A stretch of DNA of 33,009 nt. Origin: Actinomadura geliboluensis. GTDB taxonomy: Bacteria; Actinomycetota; Actinomycetes; Streptosporangiales; Streptosporangiaceae. Below are positions 22,998 through 31,268 of the stretch, piece by piece. Location: NCBI RefSeq assembly GCF_005889745.1, contig NZ_VCKZ01000041.1, positions 1 to 33,009 of the forward strand. Direction: 5' to 3'. Made by a program: the position numbers and the translations under genes. The notes under the pieces are model-generated. The model made no database searches. It worked only from the letters and a program-made list of their open reading frames with translations, and was not told the origin of the DNA. Numbering within the stretch: the stretch's first letter is position 1; every line of letters starts with the position of its first letter.

Positions 22998-23989
22998 GGG
23001 TCGATGCTCCCGGATAGCAGGATGTCGTCGCGGGTCAGCGGCCGGGACGCGGTGGGGGCGGGGTCTCGGAAACCGTCGAAGTCGCAGTGCCGGCACAGGT
23101 CCAGCTCGGCGCGGGCGGAGCGCAGCAGGGCGGAGCGGTGGTGCGCGAAGAGCGCCGACCGCCAGATCTCCACCAGGGGCGTCTCGGCCACGTCTCCCAT
23201 GCGGACCTTGCCGTGGGCGTCAAAGCAGCACAGGTTCACCTCACCGGTGTACGAGATGTGCAGGTCGGTGAACGGAAGCGCGCAGAAGCCGTGAGGCCCC
23301 GCGGAGGGCCGCGGCTTGTTCGGTGCCAGGCCCGCCCGCGTCGTGAGGACCTCGGTCCGGCGCCGCACGCTGATCCGTATGTCATGATGCCGCAGGCGGC
23401 CGGCTTCGGCCACCAACTCGCGGACGGGCGCGATGACGCGGCTGCCGTCGGTGTAGTTGTTGATCGTCAGCGTCGACAGCCCGGCCTCGAACAGCTCCGC
23501 CACCAGCGCCGTCCGGGCCAGGATCCCGTTGGTGAGGACGCGCAGCTCCGCCGCCGGGCAGGCGCGGCGGAAGACGCCCACGATCTCCGGGAGCCGGGCG
23601 TCCAGCAGCGGCTCGTTGTTGCCGAACAGCGCGATCCGCCGGTCGTAGCCCAGCTCGCCCAGCTGGCGGGCGATCAGCTCGACCACCGCCAGGTCCAGTT
23701 CCCCCGGCGGACGCGGGTCCACCGACCGCGAGACCGGGCAGAACGAGCAGTTGTGGTTGCAGCCCGCGCGCGTCTCCACCGAGACCAGGTGGAACAGGGG
23801 GTCGCCGGCCGACCAGGCCCGCTCGAACCGCGGGCGCAGGACCCGGTCCACCGCCGCCCGCTGCCGCTCGGTGTTCTTCTCCTCCTCCAGCGCGATGACG
23901 GCCGGATCATCGGTGACCTGGACGTCCTCGCCGCCGTCCGCCAACCAGGCCGGCGGGGTGACGCCGCGCGGGAACCTGATCCTGATCAC
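22994..23989 (-). CDS. Radical SAM/SPASM-domain enzyme
   Basis: 331 residues. The SAM-binding cluster motif is C77-NHN-C81-SF-C84 in GCNHNCSFCP. LFGNNEPLLD and LTNGILAR are the usual GGE-like and strand motifs of the partial TIM barrel. The C-terminal SPASM-type domain has C236, C254-C255, C299 and C302, with the typical YTGEVNLCC and GDVAETPLVEIW phrases, which implies an auxiliary iron-sulfur cluster. SPASM enzymes modify peptides, sugars or other small molecules. The GTG at 23989 overlaps the membrane Nudix stop as GTGA. No precursor peptide was found nearby. The neighbours (two Nudix proteins and an HD hydrolase) point more to a nucleotide- or sugar-linked substrate. Confidence 0.92.
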   Translation of the reverse strand: MIRIRFPRGVTPPAWLADGGEDVQVTDDPAVIALEEEKNTERQRAAVDRVLRPRFERAWSAGDPLFHLVSVETRAGCNHNCSFCPVSRSVDPRPPGELDLAVVELIARQLGELGYDRRIALFGNNEPLLDARLPEIVGVFRRACPAAELRVLTNGILARTALVAELFEAGLSTLTINNYTDGSRVIAPVRELVAEAGRLRHHDIRISVRRRTEVLTTRAGLAPNKPRPSAGPHGFCALPFTDLHISYTGEVNLCCFDAHGKVRMGDVAETPLVEIWRSALFAHHRSALLRSARAELDLCRHCDFDGFRDPAPTASRPLTRDDILLSGSIDP

Positions 23990-24696
23990 GGGCGCGTGCC
24001 GTCCAGCGTCGCGAGGACCCGCCGGTAGGCGTCCAGGACGTCCGGGAACGACCGCTGCTGCGCCACCATCTCCCGCAGCGCCGCGAGGTCCACGAAGTGC
24101 ACGGGGCTGTACTTCGGCGCGTCGAACGCCGTCTGGTCGTCCAGCAGCCGCAGGACGTAAATCAGGTCGTAGTGGAACTGCACGAACCCGCGCTGCCGAT
24201 GGATCTCGCGCTGCACCAGAAAGGGCGCCGCGAAGCGCTGGATCTCGCCGAGGTGCCCGGTGTTCCCGTCGATGCCGTGATGGAAGCTCTCGTCGAACCG
24301 GTAATCGCGCGGATTGAGCCCGAGCCGCTCTTCCAGGCGCAGTTGCAACGCGAAGTTCGGGAATTCCGAACGCTTGACGCGGCCGCCCGGCGGCAGCATC
24401 ACCTTGTGGTGCGGATGCCGGTACAGCAGCAGTTCGTTCCGGGAGTTCAGGATCAGCGCCTCGACGGCGTACCGGCCGCCCACCAGATAGGAGAAGACGT
24501 ACTGGGTGAGCAGTACCAGTAACCACAGGACCAGGGCGCCCAGCGCGACGCCGAGCAGCAGTTCCCGAGCCGCCGGATAGCGGTCGTCGATATAGCTGGA
24601 GGCCAGGTTGATCAGCACGCCGACCAGGGCGACACCGAAGGCGAACCTGACGAAGGAACGGAACCTGTCCAACCGAAGCCTGCCCTCGATGCGCAT
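23986..24696 (-). CDS. Membrane-anchored Nudix-fold protein with degenerate Nudix box
   Basis: 236 residues. Two N-terminal hydrophobic segments, at about 14-32 and 46-72, should place the Nudix domain on the cytoplasmic face. The domain begins at GGRYAVEALILNSRNELLL, with PPGGRVKRSEF and then FALQLRLEERLGL. Measured against GX5EX7REUXEEXGU, the first Glu of the helix and the last Glu are both Arg, so metal-dependent hydrolysis may be weak or lost; ligand sensing is an alternative. It is the first gene of the four-gene coupled operon, and its stop overlaps the radical SAM start. The membrane portion uses AGG, CTT and TTG codons more than its neighbours. Confidence 0.82.
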   Translation of the reverse strand: MRIEGRLRLDRFRSFVRFAFGVALVGVLINLASSYIDDRYPAARELLLGVALGALVLWLLVLLTQYVFSYLVGGRYAVEALILNSRNELLLYRHPHHKVMLPPGGRVKRSEFPNFALQLRLEERLGLNPRDYRFDESFHHGIDGNTGHLGEIQRFAAPFLVQREIHRQRGFVQFHYDLIYVLRLLDDQTAFDAPKYSPVHFVDLAALREMVAQQRSFPDVLDAYRRVLATLDGTRP

Positions 24697-24719
24697 GTGC
24701 CGCCGGATATGACGGGATC

Positions 24720-24748
24720 AGCGTACGTGGGCGCGCTTATCCGCTCAA
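24720..24748 (-). promoter_or_regulatory. Promoter of the membrane Nudix-radical SAM-HD-Nudix operon
   Basis: On the minus strand: -35 TTGAGC (24748-24743), a 17-base spacer, and -10 TACGCT (24725-24720). The expected start near 24713 leaves a leader of about 17 bases before the ATG at 24696. The spacing is optimal and both hexamers resemble the SigA/HrdB consensus. Confidence 0.65.
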
Positions 24749-24803
24749 TGAGTCATTTTCCGTGACCTGCGGTGCGCTTTCGGTGGAGCGGCCGGCGGAA
24801 AGG

Positions 24804-24833
24804 CGCGGCCGCCCGGCTGCCCGGGCGGCCGCG
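24804..24833 (-). terminator. Terminator after the metalloprotease-small ORF unit
   Basis: CGCGGCCGCCCGG pairs with CCGGGCGGCCGCG, 13 bp with a 4-base loop, 18 bases beyond the small ORF stop and before the next operon's promoter. In the minus direction it is followed by CCTTTCC, a weak U-tract. Confidence 0.75.
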
Positions 24834-24851
24834 TTGCGTCTCCGGGCGCCG

Positions 24852-25028
24852 TCAGGCCCGGCCCACCCGCGGATAGCGGGAGTTGTCGGGCCGGCGGCGG
24901 CGCCGCTCCTGGTCGATCGGGCGCTGCCAGCACAGGCTGGCGCGCGCCACCCGGCGGCGGACCGCGTTCGTGGACGATCCGGGCTCGTACCGGCAGCCGG
25001 GCACCCGGGACGGGCGTGCGCGGCTCAT
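24852..25028 (-). CDS. 58-residue Arg-rich ORF coupled to the metalloprotease gene
   Basis: Small ORF whose ATG at 25028-25026 overlaps the metalloprotease stop as ATGA. It starts MSRARPSRVPGCRYEPGSST and ends RRRRRPDNSRYPRVGRA. Nearly every codon ends in G or C (exceptions include GCA, GGA and TAT). It contains two cysteines, about one quarter arginine, and no membrane segment. The 4-base overlap, codon bias and immediate downstream terminator make it a likely real gene that length filters would miss. I recognise no family. A small basic RNA- or DNA-binding protein is possible but unproven. Confidence 0.6.
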   Translation of the reverse strand: MSRARPSRVPGCRYEPGSSTNAVRRRVARASLCWQRPIDQERRRRRPDNSRYPRVGRA

Positions 25029-26455
25029 GCGCGCGGCCCGCCGTCGTCCGGGCGGGCTCCGCCGCCTGGGTCACCCTCGTCCGGGCCCTTCTCGTCCGAG
25101 CCCTTCTCGTCCGAGCCCTTCTCGTCCGAGCCCTTCTCGCCGGGCTCGCCGCCCTCCTCGGGCGCCTTCGTCAGGTCGGACCAGTCGAGGTCGGACAGGC
25201 CCTCGATCTCCTCGCGGCCGTGCACGAAGCCGTCCGGGTCGTCGAGGTCGTCGGCCGTCGGGAGCAGGTCGGGGTGGTCCCAGACGGCGTCCCGGCCCTG
25301 CGTGCCGCGCGCCTCCGTCAGCGACCGCCACAGCGCGGCGGCCTCCCGCAGACGGCGGGGCCGCAGCTCCAGGCCGACCAGCGTCGCGAACGTGCGCTCC
25401 GCCGGGCCGCCGGTCGCGCGGCGCCGCCGCACCGCCTCGGCCAGCTTCACCGAGCCGGGCAGCCGCCCCTCCGCGGTCTCGTTCACGACCGTCTCGACCC
25501 AGCCCTCGACCAGCGCGAGCGCCGTCTCCAGCCGGGCCAGCGCCGCCTTCTGCCGGGGCGTCTCCTCCGGCTGGAGCTGGATCTCGCCGCCCAGCGCCTC
25601 CTGGAGCGCCTCCGGGTTGCTCAGGTCGAGGCCCTGCACGGCCTGCTCGATCCCGGACAGGTCGACGGTGATGCCGCGCGCGTACTCCTCGACCGCGCCC
25701 AGCAGGTGCGAGCGCAGCCACGGGACGTGCGTGAACAGCCGCTGGTGGGCGGCCTCGCGCAGCGCCAGGTAGAGCCGGACCTCGTCGTCGGAGACCTCCA
25801 GGCCCTGCCCGAACGCCTCGACCCCGGCGGGCAGCAGCGCGCCGACGCCGTCCGGCGCGAGCGGCAGGCCCACGTCGGCCGAGCCGGTGACCTCGCGGGC
25901 CAGCGCGCCGAGCGCCTGCCCGGCCTGGCCGCCGACCATCGCGCCCGCCATCTGCTTGACCATGCCGATCAGCGGGCCGGCCATCGCCTGCACGTCGGCG
26001 GGGATCTCGCCGCCGCCGAGCGCCCCGCCCATGGAGTCGACCATGCGGGTCGCGATCGGGTCGCAGACCTTCGCCCACACGGGGATCGTCTGCTCGATCC
26101 ATTCGGACCGGCTCCACGCCTGCGGCGTCCGGATGCCGGCCGGCAGCGTCGTCCGCTCGTCCAGCCACAGGTCGGCCAGGCGCAGCGCCTCCACGACCTG
26201 GCGGCGCTCGGCGTCCACCACCGACGGGTCGCCCTGCTCCACCACCGTGTGGCGCGCTATGTTCTTGGCCAGGTCCCAGTTCAGCGGGCCGCCGCCCCCG
26301 CCGCCCGCACCCTGTGCGCCGATCATGTCGGCGAACCGGTGCAGCATGTCGGCGAACTGCGCCATGTCGCCGCCCATGCCCTTGAATGGATCCTGGGGCC
26401 GGTCGTCGTCGTCGCCGTTGCCGGGACGGTTGAAGCCGAAGGGAGTGTCACTCAT
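25025..26455 (-). CDS. DUF2342 zinc-dependent metalloprotease-like protein (Rv3195 family)
   Basis: 476 residues of the actinobacterial DUF2342 family (annotated as putative zinc-dependent metalloprotease or hydrolase). Family features include the Gly-rich N-terminal stretch after MIGAQGAGGG, the segment IARHTVVEQGDPSV, and LREAAHQRLFTHVPWL around residues 232-247, where E234, H237 and H243 could bind metal. The C-terminus (about 445-476) is acidic and carries a GSDEK repeat. The ATG at 26455 with AGGGG is chosen over the longer frame beginning MHPRGEP. It is divergent from the SDR gene and coupled to the small ORF downstream. Catalytic activity is not established for the family. Confidence 0.88.
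   Translation of the reverse strand: MSDTPFGFNRPGNGDDDDRPQDPFKGMGGDMAQFADMLHRFADMIGAQGAGGGGGGPLNWDLAKNIARHTVVEQGDPSVVDAERRQVVEALRLADLWLDERTTLPAGIRTPQAWSRSEWIEQTIPVWAKVCDPIATRMVDSMGGALGGGEIPADVQAMAGPLIGMVKQMAGAMVGGQAGQALGALAREVTGSADVGLPLAPDGVGALLPAGVEAFGQGLEVSDDEVRLYLALREAAHQRLFTHVPWLRSHLLGAVEEYARGITVDLSGIEQAVQGLDLSNPEALQEALGGEIQLQPEETPRQKAALARLETALALVEGWVETVVNETAEGRLPGSVKLAEAVRRRRATGGPAERTFATLVGLELRPRRLREAAALWRSLTEARGTQGRDAVWDHPDLLPTADDLDDPDGFVHGREEIEGLSDLDWSDLTKAPEEGGEPGEKGSDEKGSDEKGSDEKGPDEGDPGGGARPDDGGPRA
25086..25139 (-). repeat. 15-base tandem repeat encoding GSDEK
   Basis: Three full units of CCCTTCTCGTCCGAG (25086-25130) plus a partial fourth (25131-25139), in frame within the metalloprotease C-terminal tail. 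They encode repeating Gly-Ser-Asp-Glu-Lys. A degenerate copy seems to precede the array. It is a likely length-variable locus. Confidence 0.9.
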
Positions 26456-26544
26456 CGGTTCGCCCCTGGGATGCATGATGGGCTCATATCCGCAACGTTA
26501 GCCGGTCCCGGCAAGGTCGCGTACTCAAGGAAGGGGGCAGCCCC

Positions 26545-27627
26545 GTGGCAACGGGCAAGGTTCGCCCTCGGCGTAGCAAGGGCCCGGTCGTCGCCGTCAC
26601 CGGCGCCGCCTCCGGGGCGGGACGGCTGCTGGCCGCCCGGCTCGCCGAACGGGAAGAGATCCGCAAGGTCGTCGCCGTCGACGGGCAGCGCGGCGACGTG
26701 CCCGGCGTCACCTGGCGCGTCACCGACATCCGCGACCCGCTGCTGTCCGGGCGGCTCTCCGACGTCGACGTGCTCGTCAACCTGGACATCGAGCGGTCCC
26801 CGGACGCCGACCCGCGCGAGCGCCGCACCCACAACGTCCGCGGCGCCCAGACGGTCGTCACCGCCGCCGCGGCGGCCCGCGTCCGCCGGGTGGTCCTCGT
26901 CACGTCCGCGATGGTCTACGGGGCCGAGCCCGGCAACGAGGTGCCGCTGGCCGAGGACGCGCCGCTGCTCGCCGAGGCCAGCACCAGCATCGCCGGGGAC
27001 TTCCTGGAGATCGAGGAGCTGGCCGCGACCGCGCCCGTCACCCATCCCGGCCTGGACGTCACCGTCGTCCGCCCCGCCGCGCTCGCCGGCCCCGGCGTCG
27101 ACACCGTGATCACCCGCCACTTCGAGGCGCCCCGGCTGCTGTCGGTCAAGGGCAGCACCCCCGGCTGGCAGTTCTGCCACATCGAGGACCTCGCGTCCGC
27201 GCTGGAGACCGTCGTCATCGACGACGTGCGCGGGCCCGTCGCCGTCGGCTCCGAGGGCTGGCTCGGCCCCGACGAGGTCGCCGAGATCACCGGCAGGCGC
27301 ACCTTCGAGCTGCCCGCCGCCCTCACCTTCGGCATGGCGCAGCGGCTGCACAGGCTGGGCATGACCCCGGCGCCCGCCACCGACCTGCATTACGTCGCCT
27401 ACCCGTGGGTCGTCGACTGCGCGCGGCTGCGGGCCGCCGGGTGGAAGCCGCTGCACGACAACGCCGCCGCCCTGCGCGCCGTGATGGAGGAGACCGCCGG
27501 ACGGCACGCCGTCGTCGGCCGCCGCGTCGGCGGCAAGGAGGCCACGATGGCGACCGCCGCGGGCGCCACCGTCGCCGCGATCGGCGCCGCCGCCGCGATC
27601 CGCCGCGCCCGCAAGCGCCGCCGCTGA
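26545..27627 (+). CDS. NAD-dependent epimerase/dehydratase-family (extended SDR) protein
   Basis: 360 residues. The Rossmann motif VAVTGAASGAGR (16-27) is a GxxGxxG variant, and VDVLVNLDIE and LVTSAMVYGAEPG follow at the expected places. The catalytic YxxxK lysine is not apparent after VYG, so the protein may be an atypical, non-catalytic or NmrA-like SDR. The C-terminus ends in a short Ala-rich stretch and RRARKRRR. The GTG at 26545 has an AAGGGGG ribosome site. It is divergent from the DUF2342 gene and convergent with the UPF0182 gene. Substrate unknown. Confidence 0.88.
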   Translation: MATGKVRPRRSKGPVVAVTGAASGAGRLLAARLAEREEIRKVVAVDGQRGDVPGVTWRVTDIRDPLLSGRLSDVDVLVNLDIERSPDADPRERRTHNVRGAQTVVTAAAAARVRRVVLVTSAMVYGAEPGNEVPLAEDAPLLAEASTSIAGDFLEIEELAATAPVTHPGLDVTVVRPAALAGPGVDTVITRHFEAPRLLSVKGSTPGWQFCHIEDLASALETVVIDDVRGPVAVGSEGWLGPDEVAEITGRRTFELPAALTFGMAQRLHRLGMTPAPATDLHYVAYPWVVDCARLRAAGWKPLHDNAAALRAVMEETAGRHAVVGRRVGGKEATMATAAGATVAAIGAAAAIRRARKRRR

Positions 27628-27647
27628 CCCCCGGCCGGGGTCAGCGG
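27621..27647. terminator. Bidirectional terminator overlapping the SDR stop codon
   Basis: CCGCTGACCCC (27621-27631) pairs with GGGGTCAGCGG (27637-27647), an 11-bp stem with a 5-base loop that includes the SDR stop TGA. It lies 9 bases beyond the UPF0182 stop on the other strand. Confidence 0.72.
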
Positions 27648-27655
27648 CGACCCCC

Positions 27656-30589
27656 TCAGCTCGCCGGAGGGGTGGCGCTCGGTGACGGCGACGGCGACCC
27701 CGGCGGCGACCCGGACGGGGACGGTGCCGGGCTCGGCGACGTTTTCGGCGCGGCCTTGCCCGCCGCCGCCAGCGCGGCCTGCGCGTCCTTGATCCGCTTC
27801 CAGGCCTCGCCCATGCCCGGGTAGTCGCCCTTCTTCTGGGCGTTCTCGTAGTCGGTCACGGCCTTGTTCAGGTCGCCGATCGCCTTCTGCGCCGCCGCGC
27901 TCAGCTGCTGCCCGCCCGGCGCGCCCGGCGACTGCGGCGGCGCCCCGGGCTGCGCGGGCGCGCCCGCCCCGCCGAGGACCTGCTTCAGCGCGTCCTGCAG
28001 CGTGTCCGCCGCGGCGATGCTCTCCCCGTACCGGACCAGGATCTTGCCCATGATCGGGTACGGCTGCTGCTCCGCGCCGCCCGCCGCCTTCGTGTACATC
28101 GGCTCCACGTACAGCAGGTCACCGCCGAACGGGATCGTCAGCAGGTTGCCGGCCACGGTCTTCGTGCCGCCCTGCCGCAGCGCGAACAGGTCGCTCTTCA
28201 CCTTCGAGTCGGTCTCGAACGAGTTCTGCACCTGGCCCGGACCCGGCGGCTGCGCGTTCCGCGGCATCTGCAGGATCTGGATCTGCCCGTAGTCGCGCCC
28301 CGGCGTCGACCCGACCGCCATGAACGCCGCCAGCTGCGGGTTGTTGCGCGGGTTGAAGACCGTCGTCAGCGAGAACGACTCGGTGTCCTGGCCGGGCATC
28401 CGCAGGCTCTGGTAGTACGGCGGCTGCCGCTTGCCCTTCACCGTCGGGTCCTGCGGGACCTCCCAGAAGCCCTCGCCGTTGTAGAACGCCGACGGGTCCG
28501 TCACGTGGTACTTGGTCAGGACCTTGCGCTGCACCTTGAACAGGTCCTGCGGGTAGCGGAAGTGGGCCTCCAGCTCCGGCGGGATCGACGAGCGCGGCTG
28601 GACGGTGTTGTCGAACACCTTCATCCACGTCTTCGTCACCGGGTCGTTCTCGTCCCACTGGTAGAGGTGCACGGTGCCGTCGTAGGCGTCCACCGTGGCC
28701 TTCACCGAGTTCCGCATGTAGTTGATGTGGTCGTTCGCCTGCCGCGCCACCGCCGACCGCGTGTCGGTGATGGTGTCGCGGGTCGCCTCCCCGAGGCTCA
28801 TCTCCTCCGAGTACGGGTAGCTGCTGGACGTCGTGTAGCCGTCCACGATCCACAGGATGCGGCCGTTCACCACCGCCGGGTACGGGTCGCCGTCCAGCGT
28901 CAGCCACGGCGCCGCCTTCTGCACCATCTGGCGCGGCGTCCGGTCGTAGAGGATCTTGGCGTCCTTGTTGATCGCGCCCGACAGCAGCAGGTTCTTGTCC
29001 TGGAACTTCGCCGAGTACAGCAGCTTGTTCAGGAACGAGTCGATGCGGACCCCGCCCTGCCCGGCGTAGGTGCTGCTCTGCTGCCCCGACTCGCTGTTGT
29101 CGGGGTAGTTCAGCTCCTGCTGGCCCTGCCCGCCGACCACCGAGTACTTCGGCGAGCGCTCCCCGAAGTAGATCTCCGGCTTCGCCACCTGGATCCGCTG
29201 GTCCGGGGACGCCGGCATGTCGCGGGTGATGAAGGCCGGCTCGCGGGAGTCGAACCGGTCGCCGTACGCCGACACGAAGCCGTAGCCGTGCGTGTAGACC
29301 ATGTGGTCCTTCACCCAGCTGCGCTGCCCGGCCGGCGCGCCCGACAGCTCGCGGAGCGCGACGACCGTGTCGACGAGCTTGCCGTCCACCTGGTAGCGGT
29401 CCACGTCCAGCGTGTCCGGGAACTGGTAGAACGGGCGGATCCGCTGCAGCTGCTGGAACGTCTCGCCCACCACGTTCGGGTCGAGGACGCGCACGCCGCC
29501 GAGCTTGTCGGCGTCCTCCTGGAGCTGCTTCTTGTCCGTCACGGGCTGCGTGCCGTACGGGACGACCTTCGCGCCGTCCACGCCGTAGGCGGCCCGGGTG
29601 AACTTGATGTTGCGCGCGATGTACTCGCGCTCCTTGGCCAGCTCGTCCGGCTTCACCTGGAACTGCTGGATCAGCAGCGGGTACACCCCGCCCAGCAGGA
29701 TCGCCGACAGCACCAGCAGCGTGAAGCCGACGCCCGGCAGCATCATGCCGCGCCGCAGCAGGTTGCTGAAGAACATCGCCGCGCACAACAGCGCGATCAC
29801 GGCGAGGATCGTCTTCGCCGGCAGCAGCGCGTTGACATCGGTGTAGGACGCGCCCGTCGCCACCCCGCGTTCGGAATGCATCAGGCCGTACCGGTCGAAC
29901 CAGTACGCCACCGCCTTCAGCAGGATGAACAGCCCGAACAGCACCGACAGGTGCGCGCGCGCCGGCGGGCTCGCCTTGTCGCCCGGCCCCTGCAGCCGCA
30001 GCCCCCCGTACAGGTAGTGCACCATCACCGCGGCCAGGATCGACAGGATCACCGTCGCGAAGACCACACCCAGCACGAGCCGCATGAACGGGTACGTGAA
30101 GACGTAGAACGACACGTCCTTGTGGAACTGCGGGTCCTCCACGCCGAACGGCGTGCGGTTCAGGAACGCCAGCCACACCGGCCACTGGCCCGCCACCGAC
30201 GAACCCGTCAGCACGCCCAGCAGCCCCAGCAGCGACACCGCGATCATCCGGCGCCGCGGATCGATCACCGAGCGGTACCGCTCCAAGCCCTGCTGCTCCA
30301 CCGACAGCGGCCGGTACGCCGGACGCAGCCGGTACGCGACCATCACATTGGCGCCCACCACCAGCGACATCAGCAGCCCCGCGCCGAAGAACAGGACGAT
30401 CTTCGCCTGCAGCTGCGTGGTGTACACCTCGGAGAAACCGATCGAGCGATACCACAGCAGGTCCGTGTACACGGCCGTGAAGATCAAGAACGCGACCAGC
30501 AGCACGGCCAGCGCCACCAGAGCGGGCAAGACGATCCGCGTCCGTCCGGTACCGAGCCGGCGCCCGAAAGCGGGAGTCCGGAAGGTCAA
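27656..30589 (-). CDS. UPF0182 family large integral membrane protein
   Basis: 977 residues, the family's usual size. The N-terminal third contains about seven membrane segments (for example LPALVALAVLLVAFLIFTAV, then several to about residue 300). A large extracytoplasmic region follows, with conserved phrases such as YTHGYGFVSAYGD, EPAFITRDMP, IYFGERSPKYSVV and EVPQDPTVKG. The tail is rich in Pro and Ser (SPSPAPSPSGSPPGSP). Function is unknown; the M. tuberculosis relative is Rv3193c. The start is TTG 30589, with GGAGGGG six bases upstream; no better start fits the conserved N-terminus. It is divergent from the PPA1309-family gene. Confidence 0.93.
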   Translation of the reverse strand: MTFRTPAFGRRLGTGRTRIVLPALVALAVLLVAFLIFTAVYTDLLWYRSIGFSEVYTTQLQAKIVLFFGAGLLMSLVVGANVMVAYRLRPAYRPLSVEQQGLERYRSVIDPRRRMIAVSLLGLLGVLTGSSVAGQWPVWLAFLNRTPFGVEDPQFHKDVSFYVFTYPFMRLVLGVVFATVILSILAAVMVHYLYGGLRLQGPGDKASPPARAHLSVLFGLFILLKAVAYWFDRYGLMHSERGVATGASYTDVNALLPAKTILAVIALLCAAMFFSNLLRRGMMLPGVGFTLLVLSAILLGGVYPLLIQQFQVKPDELAKEREYIARNIKFTRAAYGVDGAKVVPYGTQPVTDKKQLQEDADKLGGVRVLDPNVVGETFQQLQRIRPFYQFPDTLDVDRYQVDGKLVDTVVALRELSGAPAGQRSWVKDHMVYTHGYGFVSAYGDRFDSREPAFITRDMPASPDQRIQVAKPEIYFGERSPKYSVVGGQGQQELNYPDNSESGQQSSTYAGQGGVRIDSFLNKLLYSAKFQDKNLLLSGAINKDAKILYDRTPRQMVQKAAPWLTLDGDPYPAVVNGRILWIVDGYTTSSSYPYSEEMSLGEATRDTITDTRSAVARQANDHINYMRNSVKATVDAYDGTVHLYQWDENDPVTKTWMKVFDNTVQPRSSIPPELEAHFRYPQDLFKVQRKVLTKYHVTDPSAFYNGEGFWEVPQDPTVKGKRQPPYYQSLRMPGQDTESFSLTTVFNPRNNPQLAAFMAVGSTPGRDYGQIQILQMPRNAQPPGPGQVQNSFETDSKVKSDLFALRQGGTKTVAGNLLTIPFGGDLLYVEPMYTKAAGGAEQQPYPIMGKILVRYGESIAAADTLQDALKQVLGGAGAPAQPGAPPQSPGAPGGQQLSAAAQKAIGDLNKAVTDYENAQKKGDYPGMGEAWKRIKDAQAALAAAGKAAPKTSPSPAPSPSGSPPGSPSPSPSATPPAS

Positions 30590-30708
30590 GTCGGCCCCTC
30601 CGATCGAGAAACTCGCTCACCGGCCGCCCGCCGGTGCTGTAGATGCAACTTACCGACTGGCGCGAGGGTTCCGGCACTCACCGTCGCAGGAAGGGGAAAG
30701 ATGGCCCC

Positions 30709-31239
30709 GTGAGTCATTTGGAAACAGCCGTGCTCGATCTTGAACGTCACTCGGCGGAGAAGGGCTGGGACAGCGCCCCCAGCCTGTACGCGCTCGTCCG
30801 CAGCGCCGAACTCCGCCGCGCCGAGCCCGGCCTCGCCGACCAGCTGCCCGCCGACGCCGACGCGCTCGTCCCCATCGAACAGGAAGGACTCCCCGAGGAA
30901 AGCAGCGTCGAAGACGCCCTCGCGGGCATCGTCTGGCCCGACACCGTCGACGGCTGCGTCCTCGTCATCGAACGGGTCGTCCTGCCCCCCGGCGTCGAGG
31001 ACGACATCCCCGACGACGCCGCCGAGGCAGCCGCGTTCGTCGGGAACCACCCCGCCCGCGAAGAGGTCCGCATGGTCGTCGGCGTCCTGCGCGACGGCGC
31101 CCGCCACGCCGCCGTCCGCATGCGCAGCCACGACAGCGAGGACGCCGTCCTGCGCGGGCCCGACCTCGTGCCCGGCCTCCCCGACGTCCTCGCCGCCACC
31201 TTCGACCCCGACGACCCCGGCGCGTCCCGCCCGGAATAG
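30709..31239 (+). CDS. PPA1309-family protein
   Basis: 176 residues of an actinobacterial family of unknown function. MSHLETAVLDLERHSAEKGWD at the start and SLYALVRSAELRRAEPGLADQL just after match its conserved N-terminus, and HPAREEVRMVVGVLRDGARHAA matches the core. It is strongly acidic and predicted cytosolic. The GTG at 30709, with AAGGGG upstream, is preferred; the frame is open to 30643, but that part covers the divergent promoter region. It is the first gene of a likely three-gene unit with moaE (29-base gap) and the Lon-like protease. No catalytic motif is visible. Confidence 0.85.
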   Translation: MSHLETAVLDLERHSAEKGWDSAPSLYALVRSAELRRAEPGLADQLPADADALVPIEQEGLPEESSVEDALAGIVWPDTVDGCVLVIERVVLPPGVEDDIPDDAAEAAAFVGNHPAREEVRMVVGVLRDGARHAAVRMRSHDSEDAVLRGPDLVPGLPDVLAATFDPDDPGASRPE

Positions 31240-31268
31240 GACGGCCGCCGGGAGGTAGCCTGCGGAAC

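Noticed and set aside
22994-23989. Radical SAM enzyme as a prokaryotic viperin
   Set aside because: The cluster motif is CNHNCSFCP with a C-terminal SPASM-type cysteine set; viperins lack SPASM and carry a different sequence after the third cysteine.
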